Source of the DNA: an uncultured Collinsella sp. | GTDB lineage: Bacteria; Actinomycetota; Coriobacteriia; Coriobacteriales; Coriobacteriaceae | Assembly: GCA_947642445.1 (NCBI GenBank) | Contig: CANRSF010000014.1 | Location: forward strand, 1 to 64,000 | Direction: 5' to 3' | Length of the DNA: 64,000 nucleotides | Translations under genes and position numbers: made by a program | Shown: positions 48,742 to 56,704 of the stretch, piece by piece | Numbering within the stretch: the stretch's first letter is position 1 | Layout: each line of letters begins with the position of its first letter | The notes under the pieces: generated by a model | Database searches by the model: none | Told to the model about the DNA's origin: nothing | What the model saw: only the letters and a program-made list of their open reading frames with translations

Positions 48742-50919
48742 ATGAACTTCCGCTCATCTCTCGCCTGCACCTCGAGCGATATCGCCCGCTGGGGGCTGCG
48801 CTCCGTCCTTAAGCGCCAGGGCGGCGTACTCCCCGGCCGCATCGCCATGAAGATCGACCCCGAGCTGCTAAGCGACCTCGCGGGCCTTGTCGACCGCAGC
48901 GTGGTAATCACCGGCACCAACGGTAAGACCACCACCTCCAACCTCATCGCCGATGCCGTTGCCGCCAGCGGCGCCACCGTGGTATGCAACCGCGCCGGAA
49001 ACAACATGGAGCCGGGCGTGGTTGGTGCCCTGCTCGAGGCGCGTGGCAACCTTAAGCGAACCGCCAGCAGCAAGCGCGTAGGCGTCTTTGAGTGCGACGA
49101 GCTCTACACGGTGCGCGTCCTGCCCAAGCTCAAGCCGACCTACTTTGTGCTGCTCAACCTGTTCCGCGACCAGCTGGACCGCTACGGTGAGATCGACCAC
49201 ACCCAGGACGTCATCGCCCACGCGCTGGAGCTTTCGCCGACAACGACGCTCATCTATAACGCCGACGATCCGCTGTGCGCCTCGATCGCCGCGCGCGTCC
49301 CCAATATGAGCATCGCCTTTGGCATCGACGGCGCCACGGACACCGAGTCCGATCGCATTAGCGACTCGCGTTTTTGCTCGCAGTGCAACGCGCCGCTGGA
49401 GTATGACTATGTGCAATACGGCCAGCTCGGCGCCTACCATTGCCCCTCGTGCGGTTGGGCACGCCCTGCGCTTGTCCGTCGCGTGACGGGCGTGGAGCTC
49501 GGCTGCGACGGCTACGATTTTGACCTGGTCTTTGGATCTGCGTCCAACGCGGCTGCCGTACACATCGCCACGCGCTACAACGGTCTGTACATGGTCTACA
49601 ACGTTGCTGCCGCATTCTTTGCCGCACATGAGTTGGGCGTGGATACGGCGCACCTGCAGCCCACGCTCGATGCCTACGTCCCCGCCGGCGGACGCATGGG
49701 CCGCTGGAACATTGCCGGCCGCACCGTCGAGGCAAACCTGGCCAAAAATCCCGTGGGCTTCGATCGCCAGATTCAGTCCATTAAAACGGCAGGCGGCAGG
49801 CTCTGCGCCTTCTTCCTGAACGACAACGATGCCGACGGCCACGATGTATCGTGGATCTACGACGTCGACTTTGAGCGCATCGCCGACACGCCGGGTCTTG
49901 TCGCCTTTGCCGGAGGCACGCGTGCACACGACATGCAGGTACGCCTCAAGTACGCCGGCATCGATGCCGCGATTATCTCGAACGTCGCGCAGGCAATTGG
50001 CGCCGTGGCAGACGAGGCCGCCGATGACACCTTCTACGCAGTCGCCAACTACACGGCCTTCCCGCCGCTGGTCAAGGAGCTCGACGAGCTTAAGGGCGCC
50101 GATGCGAGCTCGGTTGCCTCCCACGCCGCAACGCGCGCCAATGGCAGCGCTGTCCCCACCGATATTGCGCCGGTCGAGCTCTCGCGCCCCCTGCGCATCG
50201 TCTACCTGTATCCCGATGCCCTCAACCTCTATGGTGACGGCGGCAACGTCATTGCCCTCGAGCGCCGCTGCGCCTGGCGCGGCATTCCCGTGCGTGTGGA
50301 CGAGGTCCGCATGGGCGAGTCGCTCGATCTCGCCGACGCCGACATCGTCATGATGGGCGGTGGCTCCGACCGCGACCAACTGGCCGTGGCACACGAGCTG
50401 CTCGCTCAAAAAGACAAGGTCGCAGCCTATGTTGAGGACGGCGGCTCGCTGCTCGCTATCTGCGGCAGCTATCAGCTGCTCGGCCGTTCGTACTATATGG
50501 GCGAGAATCGCATCGAGGGCCTGGGCGTCATTGCCGCCGAAACCGTGCGCGGCTCCGACCGCCTGATCGGCAACGTCGCCGTCAAGACCGACCTGGCACC
50601 CGAGCCCTTTGTGGGATTTGAGAACCACGGCGGCCGCACCCTGCTCGATGCGGAGGCCACGCCGTTCGGAACGTCCGTCGTCACGGGCACCGGCAACAAC
50701 GGCGACGACGGCTTTGAGGGCCTCATCTACAAGGGCGTCATCGGCACGTACCTACACGGACCGGCACTACCCAAGAACCCCGAGCTCGCCGACTGGCTCA
50801 TCGCCCACGCCCTTGAGCGCCGTGGCGACGCACAGGCCGCCGCCCTGCTGCCGCTCAAGCCCCTCGACGACACCTACGAGCACGCCGCCCACGACGCCGC
50901 GATGACGCTCCTCCCCTAA
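48742..50919 (+). CDS. MurT-GatD fusion: lipid II isoglutaminyl synthase
   Basis: 725 residues combining two enzymes usually made separately. Residues ~1-430 are MurT: VVITGTNGKTTTSNLIADAV (ATP loop), LNLFRDQLDRYGEI (Mur-ligase signature), the MurT zinc ribbon FCSQCNAPLEY ... YHCPSCGWAR (four Cys) and C-terminal DUF1727 (GGTRAHDMQVRLKYAGIDAA). After a ~40-residue Ala/Ser linker, residues ~475-725 are GatD, a class I amidotransferase: RIVYLYPDALNLYGDGGNVI, nucleophile Cys in LLAICGSYQLLGRSYY, GFENHGGRTLL and His in GTYLHGPALPKNPELADW. The complex amidates D-Glu of lipid II using glutamine and ATP at the cytoplasmic membrane face. Confidence 0.93.
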   Translation: MNFRSSLACTSSDIARWGLRSVLKRQGGVLPGRIAMKIDPELLSDLAGLVDRSVVITGTNGKTTTSNLIADAVAASGATVVCNRAGNNMEPGVVGALLEARGNLKRTASSKRVGVFECDELYTVRVLPKLKPTYFVLLNLFRDQLDRYGEIDHTQDVIAHALELSPTTTLIYNADDPLCASIAARVPNMSIAFGIDGATDTESDRISDSRFCSQCNAPLEYDYVQYGQLGAYHCPSCGWARPALVRRVTGVELGCDGYDFDLVFGSASNAAAVHIATRYNGLYMVYNVAAAFFAAHELGVDTAHLQPTLDAYVPAGGRMGRWNIAGRTVEANLAKNPVGFDRQIQSIKTAGGRLCAFFLNDNDADGHDVSWIYDVDFERIADTPGLVAFAGGTRAHDMQVRLKYAGIDAAIISNVAQAIGAVADEAADDTFYAVANYTAFPPLVKELDELKGADASSVASHAATRANGSAVPTDIAPVELSRPLRIVYLYPDALNLYGDGGNVIALERRCAWRGIPVRVDEVRMGESLDLADADIVMMGGGSDRDQLAVAHELLAQKDKVAAYVEDGGSLLAICGSYQLLGRSYYMGENRIEGLGVIAAETVRGSDRLIGNVAVKTDLAPEPFVGFENHGGRTLLDAEATPFGTSVVTGTGNNGDDGFEGLIYKGVIGTYLHGPALPKNPELADWLIAHALERRGDAQAAALLPLKPLDDTYEHAAHDAAMTLLP

Positions 50920-50925
50920 CGACCC

Positions 50926-50962
50926 AACCACCACAAAGGGGACAGGCACCTTTGTGGTGGTT
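50926..50962 (+). terminator. Terminator after murT-gatD (GGGACAGG-type palindrome)
   Basis: A 14-bp perfect stem (AACCACCACAAAGG and complement) with a 9-base loop, then TTTT. The loop region GGGACAGGCA resembles the palindromes at 43559 and 41001. Confidence 0.8.
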
Positions 50963-50983
50963 TTGACCCGCCACGGCAGTTTG

Positions 50984-51118
50984 TCTCAATCTGTAACATC
51001 TAGACCGTTAAAAGTCGTCTTACTGTTACAGATTGAGATATTCGTCCCGACGCCCGCCGTCTGTCTCGATCTGTAACAGATAGAGCCGATTTGCCCGCCC
51101 AGATGTTACAGATTGAGA
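50984..51118. repeat. Four 15-bp units in alternating orientation at exact 40-bp spacing
   Basis: TCTCAATCTGTAACA (50984), its complement (51024), TCTCGATCTGTAACA (51064) and the complement again (51104). Starts are exactly 40 bp apart. The units form two hairpins with 25-base loops, or four binding sites on one DNA face, just upstream of tRNA-Glu. Confidence 0.8.
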
Positions 51119-51219
51119 TGTTTGAATATCGGGATAGAGAGTCAGCTCCTGTGTGGTGGTTTTCCAGTTTACCAACGATATACGCGCCGGCAAAAAAGTC
51201 TGCTATACTCTTTCCCGCT

Positions 51220-51296
51220 GTCCCCATCGTCTAGCGGCCAAGGACGCCACCCTTTCAAGGTGGATATCGCGGGTTCGAATCCCGCTGGGGGCACCA
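51220..51296 (+). tRNA. tRNA-Glu (TTC)
   Basis: Complete cloverleaf: acceptor GTCCCCA with TGGGGGC, D-arm GTCTAGCGGCCAAGGAC, anticodon arm CCACC CTTTCAA GGTGG with anticodon TTC, T-arm GCGGG TTCGAAT CCCGC, discriminator A, encoded CCA. A -10 (TATACT) lies 15 bp upstream. The last 18 bases recur at 51468-51485. Confidence 0.97.
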
Positions 51297-51308
51297 CAGA
51301 ATCTGAGA

Positions 51309-51339
51309 AGCCCGTTACCAATTCGGTAGCGGGCTTTTT
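51309..51339 (+). terminator. Terminator of tRNA-Glu
   Basis: AGCCCGTTACC with GGTAGCGGGCT (one G-U pair), a 5-base loop, then T5, starting 12 bp after the CCA end. Confidence 0.85.
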
Positions 51340-51467
51340 GCTACCCATACGCCGGGATTCGAACCCGACAGGGTGCGGAGCTGAGGAAACGCGCAAGCGT
51401 TTTCCAGCGCAGCACGCAAGGAGCGGAGCGACGCAGCGGAAGCGAGCGGCGGAAGCCGCACGCGGAC

Positions 51468-51485
51468 ATCCCGCTGGGGGCACCA
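51468..51485 (+). repeat. Duplicated 18-bp 3' end of tRNA-Glu
   Basis: ATCCCGCTGGGGGCACCA is identical to the end of the tRNA (51279-51296), 189 bp downstream. The spacer begins with GGGATTCGAACCCG, an inverted T-arm copy, and is packed with small hairpins. This is either an att scar of a tRNA-targeting element or a tRNA-derived mini-repeat. Confidence 0.7.
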
Positions 51486-51492
51486 ACTTTAA

Positions 51493-51538
51493 AATGTTCG
51501 AACCCGCCGGATGTAAGGTCCGACGGGTTCGTTCTTTT
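51493..51538. terminator. Hairpin with T-run after the tRNA repeat
   Basis: CGAACCCG.CGGA pairs with TCCG.CGGGTTCG around a 7-base loop, followed by TTCTTTTTG. It would end plus-strand transcripts crossing the duplicated tRNA end. Confidence 0.7.
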
Positions 51539-51575
51539 TGCCGTTATAAGACGAAAAGTACTCAACGCCCTTGCG

Positions 51576-52337
51576 CTAGATGAACAGCTCGCATTCTTTT
51601 CGCTCAGAGCAGGCTTTGCTCAACATCTTGGTAGCCGCAGAGAGCATGACGGGATTTACCGCGCGAGCGCCCCGCGGACATACGGCGACACAGCGCATGC
51701 AAGAGATACAGGCCTTTTTGTCCACCCACTTGGGATCGTCTTTGTCGATAGCGCCAACGGGACACACTGCGACGCAAGCCCCGCAGGCGGTGCACTCCTT
51801 TGTGGCCCTAGGCACCATACCGGTACCCCCGGCTTTCTTATAGGGACGATTACCCGGAATAGCCGGCTCAGAAGCATCTCCTGCAGACATCTTTTGCTGA
51901 ATCTGATCCGCAAACCCAGCGAGCTGCGCCGCGTCCTGTGCATCAGGCCGACCGGCGGCAAACTGGCGAACAATAGAATGCTCGGCGATGGCAGAAACCG
52001 CCGCGATCACCCGAAAGCCCGCATCTTTCGCCGCATCCTCAAGCTCGACCAGCGTGTCCTCATACGCGCGATTTCCGTAAACGCAAACCAGAACCGCCTG
52101 CGCACCGTTTCCCCGCATCATACCCAAGCGCTTCGCGGCCACAGCCGGGACTCGCCCGCCATACGAGGGCACCGCGACCACGGCTACATCCTCTTTTGTC
52201 ATCGCAACTGTGCGAAAACCAAGCCCGCTATCGGTCAGATCTACAGCAACGGTTTCCCCTTCCAACGCATTGGCAATGTAGCCAGACGCCTTTTCCGTTC
52301 CGCCGGTCGGGCTAAACACGATATCGAATACCTTCAT
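51576..52337 (-). CDS. EFR1-type flavodoxin/ferredoxin protein
   Basis: 253 residues from ATG 52337 (KVFDIVFSPTGGTEKASGYI), with GGGGAGGATT upstream; the ORF track begins 36 codons early. The N-terminal flavodoxin-like domain has the FMN phosphate loop SPTGGTEK and VAVPSYGGRVPAVAAKRL, VCVYGNRAYEDTLVELED. The C-terminal domain has two [4Fe-4S] motifs, CTACGACVAVCPVGAI and CISCMRCVAVCPRGARAV. This is the EFR1 family of anaerobes: probably FMN plus two clusters, soluble, moving electrons between unidentified partners. It lies alone between tRNA-Glu and glnA. Confidence 0.9.
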   Translation of the reverse strand: MKVFDIVFSPTGGTEKASGYIANALEGETVAVDLTDSGLGFRTVAMTKEDVAVVAVPSYGGRVPAVAAKRLGMMRGNGAQAVLVCVYGNRAYEDTLVELEDAAKDAGFRVIAAVSAIAEHSIVRQFAAGRPDAQDAAQLAGFADQIQQKMSAGDASEPAIPGNRPYKKAGGTGMVPRATKECTACGACVAVCPVGAIDKDDPKWVDKKACISCMRCVAVCPRGARAVNPVMLSAATKMLSKACSERKECELFI

Positions 52338-52468
52338 CGGATAATCCTCCCCTTTACGAACAAACGCCCGAAACGTCCGCATGCCAAAACAGGTTACAAC
52401 TTTTAAGATGCCACGCGTGAAACGCCTGCTCGGCTGCAAGTTCAAAGAAGGTCAAAGCGGCAAAAAAG

Positions 52469-52496
52469 AAGGGGCCTCGCACAGGCGAGACCCCTT
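52469..52496 (-). terminator. Intrinsic terminator of glnA
   Basis: AAGGGGCCTCGC pairs with GCGAGACCCCTT (one mismatch) over a 4-base loop. The AAAAAAG left flank gives a T-run on the minus strand, 25 bp after the glnA stop. Confidence 0.85.
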
Positions 52497-52520
52497 CGCA
52501 CGCAAAATCAAACGCGTCTG

Positions 52521-54608
52521 TTACACATAGAACAGGATGTCGTCGTAGGTCGGGACCGGCCAGTAGTCGGCGGCGACGATCTCCTCCATGGCATCCACGG
52601 CGGCGCGCAGCGTATCCATAGCGGGAACGACCTCGTGTGCATACACATTGGCCTGCTCCTGACCATCGAGGGCTTCGGCCTTCTGATGCACGGCATCGAG
52701 CGCCTTGATGGAATCGTTGATGGTGGTGATGCCGTTGCAGAGCTTGTTGAGCGTGTTCTGCTCGCACTGCATGGCGGCCTCGGCACCGGCGGCACGAATA
52801 GTCTCAAGGCCCTTAGCGACCTTGGTGGCATAGGCGGTAATGACCGGGCGATAGGTACGACGCGCCTCGCGAACCATCGTGGTGGCCTCGATGTTCATGA
52901 GCTTGTTGTACTTCTCGAGCTTGCAATCGTAGCGGCACTGGGCCTCAGCCTTGGTCAGGACACCCGTCTCCTCAAAGAGCGCAATGGCCTTATCGGAAAC
53001 AAAGGCGGGCAGGGCATCGGCCGTGGTCTTGTTGTTGGCAAGGCCGCGCTTCTCGGCCTCGACGGGCCACTCGTCGGAGTAGCCATCGCCGGAGAACAGG
53101 ATGCGCTGGTGATCGGTCAGCACCTTCTTGCAGTACTCGAGCGCGGCGTCCTGGAACTCATCCTCGGGCGTACCCTCAAGCGCGTCGGCGAAGGACTTGA
53201 GCGACTTGGCCACGGCGGCATCGAGCACCAGGTTGGAGTCGGAGACGTTCTGCTCGGAGCCGCAGGCACGGAACTCAAACTTATTGCCGGTAAAGGCAAA
53301 CGGGGAGGTGCGGTTGCGGTCGGTGTTGTCCTGCATCAGCTTGGGCAGGGTATCGGCGCCCAGGTCGAGCACGCCGCGCGTGGCATGGACGGAAGCCTTG
53401 CCATCGATGATCTTCTCGACGACCTCGGTAAGCTGGTCGCCCAGGAAGATGGACATAATCGCCGGAGGAGCCTCGTTGGCGCCCAGACGATGGTCGTTGC
53501 CGGCCGAGGCAACGGAGGCACGCAGGAGCTCCTGATAGTTATCGACGGCCTCGATCACCGCGGTGAGGAAGACGATGAACTGCAGGTTGTCGAGCGGGGT
53601 GTCGCCCGGATCGAGCAGATTCTCGGACTCGGTGCCAAGCGACCAGTTGTTGTGCTTGCCCGAACCGTTGATGCCCTCGAAGGGCTTCTCGTGCAGCAGG
53701 CAGACCAAGTCGTGGCGGGAGGCGATGAGCTTCATCTTCTCCATCATGACCAGATTCTGGTCGATGGCCTCGTTGACCTCGCCATAGACCGGTGCGAGCT
53801 CATGCTGGCAGGGAGCAACCTCGTTGTGCTTGGTCTTGGCGGGAATGCCAAGCGCCCACAGTTCATCGTCCAGATCCTTCATATAGGCCGAGACAGTGGG
53901 GCGGATAGCGCCAAAGTAGTGCTCCTCGAGCTCCTGGCCCTTGCAGGGAGCAGCACCAAAGAGGGTGCGGCCGGTGATGACCAGGTCCTTGCGCTTGCGG
54001 TAAGCGTCCTTCTTGATCAGGAAGTACTCCTGCTCGTCACCCACGGAAGGAACGACCTTCTTGGGGGTCTTGCCAAACAGCGCCAAAACGCGCTTGGACT
54101 CACGCGAGAGCGCGGTCATGGAGCGCAGCAGCGGGGTCTTCTTGTCCAGGGCCTCGCCCGTGTAGGAGCAGAAAGCCGTGGGGATGCACAGGACATCGTC
54201 CTTGATAAAGGCGGGGCTGGTGGGGTCCCAAGCGGTATAGCCACGGGCCTCGAAGGTAGCGCGCAGGCCGCCGTTGGGGAAGCTCGAGGCATCGGGCTCG
54301 CCCTGGATGAGGTTCTTGCCCGTAAACTTGGTAATGGCGGTGCCGTCGTGGTTGGGCTCCAGGAAGCTGTCGTGCTTCTCGGAAGTAATACCCGAAAGCG
54401 GCTGGAACCAGTGCGCGTAGTGCGTCGCGCCCTTGGAGATGGCCCAGACCTTCATGGCGTGGGCAACGGCGTTGGCCACATCCAGGTCGAGCGGCTCACC
54501 GCCCTCGAGGGTTGCAGCAAGGCGCTTCCAAATGTCCTTGGGGAGGTAGTCCTTCATGACTTCCTCAGAGAACACCATGGTCCCGAAGCGGTCAGTAAGT
54601 TCGGCCAT
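52521..54608 (-). CDS. glnN: Glutamine synthetase type III
   Basis: 695 residues from ATG 54608 ([20 protein letters not shown]); the ORF-track start reads 21 codons upstream. Length and sequence are those of GSIII (GlnN), not [57 protein letters not shown] (metal Glu), [31 protein letters not shown] and the C-terminal helical half ending DILFYV. It makes glutamine from glutamate, ammonia and ATP as a dodecamer. Only GS in the window. A 426-bp upstream region with TGGTAT/ATACCA repeats is probably its control region. Confidence 0.96.
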   Translation of the reverse strand: MAELTDRFGTMVFSEEVMKDYLPKDIWKRLAATLEGGEPLDLDVANAVAHAMKVWAISKGATHYAHWFQPLSGITSEKHDSFLEPNHDGTAITKFTGKNLIQGEPDASSFPNGGLRATFEARGYTAWDPTSPAFIKDDVLCIPTAFCSYTGEALDKKTPLLRSMTALSRESKRVLALFGKTPKKVVPSVGDEQEYFLIKKDAYRKRKDLVITGRTLFGAAPCKGQELEEHYFGAIRPTVSAYMKDLDDELWALGIPAKTKHNEVAPCQHELAPVYGEVNEAIDQNLVMMEKMKLIASRHDLVCLLHEKPFEGINGSGKHNNWSLGTESENLLDPGDTPLDNLQFIVFLTAVIEAVDNYQELLRASVASAGNDHRLGANEAPPAIMSIFLGDQLTEVVEKIIDGKASVHATRGVLDLGADTLPKLMQDNTDRNRTSPFAFTGNKFEFRACGSEQNVSDSNLVLDAAVAKSLKSFADALEGTPEDEFQDAALEYCKKVLTDHQRILFSGDGYSDEWPVEAEKRGLANNKTTADALPAFVSDKAIALFEETGVLTKAEAQCRYDCKLEKYNKLMNIEATTMVREARRTYRPVITAYATKVAKGLETIRAAGAEAAMQCEQNTLNKLCNGITTINDSIKALDAVHQKAEALDGQEQANVYAHEVVPAMDTLRAAVDAMEEIVAADYWPVPTYDDILFYV

Positions 54609-55034
54609 ACGGAACTCCCTTCGTATCGGCACCGCGTGAGAAGCGGTGTTGATTACTAACGAACGAGTCATAGCTTAGACTCGCCGTGTTTCCGCGACAT
54701 TACCGTTATGTTGCCGTCGCGAAACCAATCATTGAGGTTACCCTATCGAGGCGGCGTTGCCACCCTCAACAGCCAATCAACTGCATAAATTGCAGACCTC
54801 TCCCCATGGTTTAAGGGTAGCCAATTTGGGACGGGGCTTTATTAACTGGTATTTCGCATCAGATACCATTCAATATAGCCCCATCCTACATTGACCGCTC
54901 TGTTATAGGAAATGCCGATAGCAAGGCATCTTTGATTGGTATCCCCAAATAGCGAGTGAAACTCCACCGTGGCACAGTGGTGCAGTAGAATCCTTACAAC
55001 ACATCACACTATTACGTATCTAGAGGAGCACGAT
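54609..55034. promoter_or_regulatory. Divergent control region of glnA and metF
   Basis: 426 bp without a gene, lower in GC. CTGGTATTTCGCATCAGATACCA (about 54847-54869) is a TGGTAT/ATACCA dyad, and another TGGTAT lies at 54938. A nitrogen or methionine regulator could act here, but none can be named. No T-box, SAM or B12 riboswitch pattern was recognised by eye. Confidence 0.4.
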
Positions 55035-55907
55035 ATGCGCGTCGACGAGGTTTTTAAGCAGGCAGCATCCCAGGGCACCGCGCCCGTTTCGTTTGAGATG
55101 TTCCCGCCCAAGGGCGAGCTGACCCTCGATACGGCTCGCGAAGTGGCAGGCAATCTGTGCAAGCTTTCGCCGAGCTTTGTCTCGGTCACCTGCTCGGCCG
55201 GCGGCTCGGGCAACGGTGCCACCACCGCCCCCATCGCGCATATGATTACGAGCGAATTCGATACGCCCTCGGTAGCGCACCTCACCTGCGTTGGCCGCAC
55301 CCACGCCGGCATCGCCGCCAAGATTGACGAGTATCGCTCGGCCGGTGTGGAAAACGTGCTAGCCCTGCGCGGCGACCTGCCCGCTGGCGCGACTGAGGAT
55401 GACAAGCCCGCCTCGGACTACGCCTACGCCCGTGACCTCATCCCCGAGCTCGTCGACGCCGGCTTTTGCGTGGGCGCCGCAGCCTACCCTGAGGGTCACA
55501 TTGCCTGCGAGGATCTCAACCTCTCGGTCGAATACCTCAAGCAAAAACAGGACGCCGGCGCGAGCTTCTTTGTGACGCAGCTCTTTTTTGACAACGAGTG
55601 CTTCTACCGTTTTCGTGAGCTTGCCGACAAGGCCGGCATCACCGTGCCCATTACCGCGGGCATCATGCCGTTTATGGGCAAGTCGCAGATCAGCCGCATG
55701 GTCTTTATGTGCGGCGCGTCGCTGCCCTCCCCCGTCATCAAGATCCTCGCCAAGTACGAGAACGACCCCGAGAGCCTGCAGGCAGCCGGTGTAGATTATG
55801 CCGCCCGTCAGCTTTGCGACCTCAAGGAGCACGGTGCCGACGGTCTGCACCTGTACACTATGAATCGTCCTGCGATCGCCGCAACCATTATGGAGCGCCT
55901 GGGGTAA
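55035..55907 (+). CDS. metF: Methylenetetrahydrofolate reductase
   Basis: 290 residues from ATG 55035 (RVDEVFKQAASQGTAPVSFE), 7 bases after GAGGAG; the ORF track begins in the leader. The FAD-binding TIM barrel shows SFEMFPPKGE, FVSVTCSAGGSGN, THLTC-like VAHLTCVGRTHAGI, ALRGDLPAG (RGD.P motif), GAAAYPEGH, FFVTQLFFDNECFYRF and ITAGIMPFMGKSQI. It reduces 5,10-methylene-THF to 5-methyl-THF for MetH. The stop overlaps the next gene's start (TAATG), so translation is coupled in a metF / activation protein / metH operon. Confidence 0.95.
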   Translation: MRVDEVFKQAASQGTAPVSFEMFPPKGELTLDTAREVAGNLCKLSPSFVSVTCSAGGSGNGATTAPIAHMITSEFDTPSVAHLTCVGRTHAGIAAKIDEYRSAGVENVLALRGDLPAGATEDDKPASDYAYARDLIPELVDAGFCVGAAAYPEGHIACEDLNLSVEYLKQKQDAGASFFVTQLFFDNECFYRFRELADKAGITVPITAGIMPFMGKSQISRMVFMCGASLPSPVIKILAKYENDPESLQAAGVDYAARQLCDLKEHGADGLHLYTMNRPAIAATIMERLG

Positions 55908-56695
55908 TGGAAAAACCGCACATCGATACAGCTTTTGGTGAAGTGCCGGCCGACCTTGCGTCGCCGGCGCTCTACCGTATCGATGCTGCCCATCGCCCCC
56001 GAGTCGACCGTGCCGAGATGCTGCGGTATCTGGGCTACGGCGGCCAGCAGATTGAGCCCGAGCTGTCGCAGCGTATTGAGCTTGTCGTTGAACGTTTGGA
56101 ACTGGACATTGAGCCCCGTGGTGTGCGACGCGTGTTTGCCGTCGATGCCACGGGCGTCGACGAGCAGGGCGAGCCTTGCATCCGTCTGGTCGGCACCAAC
56201 GTTGAGCTGCGCGGTCGTGATATCTATCGACATCTCAAAGATGCCCGCTTTGCCGCACTCATGGCATGCACCCTCGGCATGGACGCCGAGCGTCGCCTGC
56301 GAACCACGGGAGCCCAGCAGCCCCTAGAGGGAGCCGTGCTCGACGCCGCATGCTCTGCCTATGTAGAAGCCGCCGTCGAGCAGATGGACCAACAGGTCAA
56401 GGCTGCGGCCGCCGTACACGGACTCGCCGGTAACTGGCGCTTCAGCCCCGGCTACGGCGACTGCCCGCTTACGGCCCAGCACTCAATCGTGGCTGCGCTC
56501 AACGCCACGCGGCTCATCGGGCTTACCGTCACGCCGACCAGCCTGCTCATGCCCACCAAGAGCGTGACCGCGGTGATCGGTCTGTTTGATGGCAAGGTCC
56601 GCGACGCCCAGAGCCGCCCCACCTGCAATATCTGCCGCATGCGCGAGCACTGCCGCTTCCGCGCCGCCCACACCACCTGCTATTCCAGCCATTAG
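55907..56695 (+). CDS. Methionine synthase activation-domain protein (stand-alone)
   Basis: 262 residues starting on the last base of the metF stop. It resembles the C-terminal AdoMet-binding reactivation domain of MetH: RYLGYGGQQIEPELSQRIEL, GRDIYRHLKDARFAALMACT LGMDAERRL, CSAYVEAAVEQM, RFSPGYGDCPLTAQHSIVAA, LTVTPTSLLMPTKSVTAVIG and a Cys-rich end CNICRMREHCRFR. In E. coli this domain is part of MetH; here it is a separate gene just before a metH that lacks it. It should rebind SAM to reductively methylate inactive cob(II)alamin. The C-terminal CxxC...C may hold a cluster or metal. Confidence 0.88.
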   Translation: MEKPHIDTAFGEVPADLASPALYRIDAAHRPRVDRAEMLRYLGYGGQQIEPELSQRIELVVERLELDIEPRGVRRVFAVDATGVDEQGEPCIRLVGTNVELRGRDIYRHLKDARFAALMACTLGMDAERRLRTTGAQQPLEGAVLDAACSAYVEAAVEQMDQQVKAAAAVHGLAGNWRFSPGYGDCPLTAQHSIVAALNATRLIGLTVTPTSLLMPTKSVTAVIGLFDGKVRDAQSRPTCNICRMREHCRFRAAHTTCYSSH

Positions 56696-56704
56696 GAGCC
56701 CTCG

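Noticed and set aside
48868-50628. 586-codon minus-strand ORF over murT-gatD
   Set aside because: Antisense shadow of a gene with complete active-site motifs.
50984-51118. CRISPR array
   Set aside because: Only four 15-bp units, alternating in orientation, with 25-base spacers and no cas genes; a CRISPR has direct repeats of about 24-37 bp.
52635-54659. 674-codon plus-strand ORF over glutamine synthetase
   Set aside because: Antisense shadow of the type III glutamine synthetase.
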